In this document: piece after piece, positions 5,726-5,954 of the stretch
Numbering within the stretch: position 1 is the stretch's first letter
Layout: each line of letters opens with the position of its first letter
DNA from: an uncultured Acidimicrobiales bacterium
Lineage (GTDB): Bacteria > Actinomycetota > Acidimicrobiia > Acidimicrobiales > Aldehydirespiratoraceae
DNA length: 5,954 bases
NCBI GenBank assembly: GCA_938091985.1
Contig: CALKOE010000229.1
Span: 1-5,954 of the forward strand
Reading direction: 5' to 3'
Notes under the pieces: generated by a model
What the model was told of the DNA's origin: nothing
Seen by the model: the letters and a program-made list of their open reading frames with translations, nothing else
Database searches by the model: none
Program-made: the position numbers and the translations under genes

Positions 5726-5740
5726 ACACCGGCGTACAGT
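5712..5740 (+). promoter_or_regulatory. Promoter of the last gene
   Basis: TTGCGA (5712-5717) and TACAGT (5735-5740) are separated by 17 bp. The -10 ends 7 nt before the ATG at 5748, so transcription is expected to start at the start codon. This is the clearest promoter in the 67-bp gap after the flavoprotein gene. Confidence 0.6.
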
Positions 5741-5747
5741 CGATCCC

Positions 5748-5954
5748 ATGGCCACCGCGATGTCACACGACGAACTTGTCGCCACCTTCACCGGTGGGCT
5801 CGCGCCAGTCGATCGCGTTGCGCCGTTCGCCGGTTCGGATCGGTTGCGCCCCGACGGCCGGCCCCGGCCCGAGTTTCGAGCCGACCTCCGCAAGTTCCCC
5901 AACCGGGCCAACGCTGTTCTCGTCCTGATCTCGCTCGTCTACCCGTTTGTCGCG
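5748..5954 (+). CDS. N-terminus of an unidentified, probably membrane-associated protein (partial)
   Basis: The ATG at 5748 opens a frame that runs 69 codons to the window end without a stop. The first 50 or so residues are polar and Pro/Arg-rich (MATAMSHDELVATFTGGLAP, later RPDGRPRPEFRADLRKFPN). They are followed by a hydrophobic run, ANAVLVLISLVYPFVA (54-69), that looks like the start of a first membrane helix. The layout, a basic cytoplasmic N-terminus ending in an RKFPNRAN-like turn before the helix, would fit a fatty-acid desaturase or another integral membrane enzyme. No histidine box or other defining motif is inside the window, so this is only a guess. The start is well supported by the TTGCGA-17-TACAGT promoter 7 nt upstream; a second in-frame ATG lies at 5760. 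Confidence 0.65.
   Translation, partial: MATAMSHDELVATFTGGLAPVDRVAPFAGSDRLRPDGRPRPEFRADLRKFPNRANAVLVLISLVYPFVA

Overview
The window is high-GC, densely coding bacterial DNA. An acyl-CoA carboxylase carboxyltransferase gene sits directly beside a small epsilon-type subunit gene, and such epsilon subunits are known from Actinomycetota. Starts use GTG and ATG, and several genes have a TAnnnT hexamer only 5-8 nt before the start codon, as in leaderless actinobacterial transcripts. I infer an actinobacterium. A deep-branching class such as Acidimicrobiia is possible but not shown.

Layout: 1-192 holds what may be the end of an upstream gene, a 23-bp tandem duplication containing a palindrome, and the probable promoter of the next gene. 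193-2653 is a tightly overlapping plus-strand cluster. It holds the acyl-CoA carboxylase beta subunit (193-1749), a 55-residue epsilon-like subunit (1749-1916, 1-nt overlap) and a ComB-family 2-phosphosulfolactate phosphatase homologue whose GTG start (1913) overlaps the epsilon stop codon. Prephenate dehydratase (pheA) is on the minus strand, 3598-2660, convergent with the comB-like gene. Only 6 bp separate the two stop codons, and a 16-bp palindrome covers both. Divergent from pheA is a 12-TM-type MFS transporter (about 3668-5008). It is followed by a PPOX/FMN-binding flavoprotein (5039-5680) with its own promoter, and by the first 69 codons of an unidentified, probably membrane-associated protein (5748 to the window end), also with a recognisable promoter.

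Functionally, the carboxylase beta and epsilon subunits should work with a biotinylated alpha subunit encoded elsewhere to make methylmalonyl-CoA, malonyl-CoA or related extender units. PheA makes phenylpyruvate for phenylalanine. The ComB-like protein, the transporter and the flavoprotein cannot be tied to a pathway from this window. Most of the window is ordinary housekeeping content. The points worth a second look are the small overlapping epsilon gene, the orphan comB-like gene in the carboxylase cluster, the tandem palindromic repeat upstream of the cluster, the shared leaderless-promoter layout, and the palindrome spanning two convergent stop codons. I did not find a clearly new biological system.
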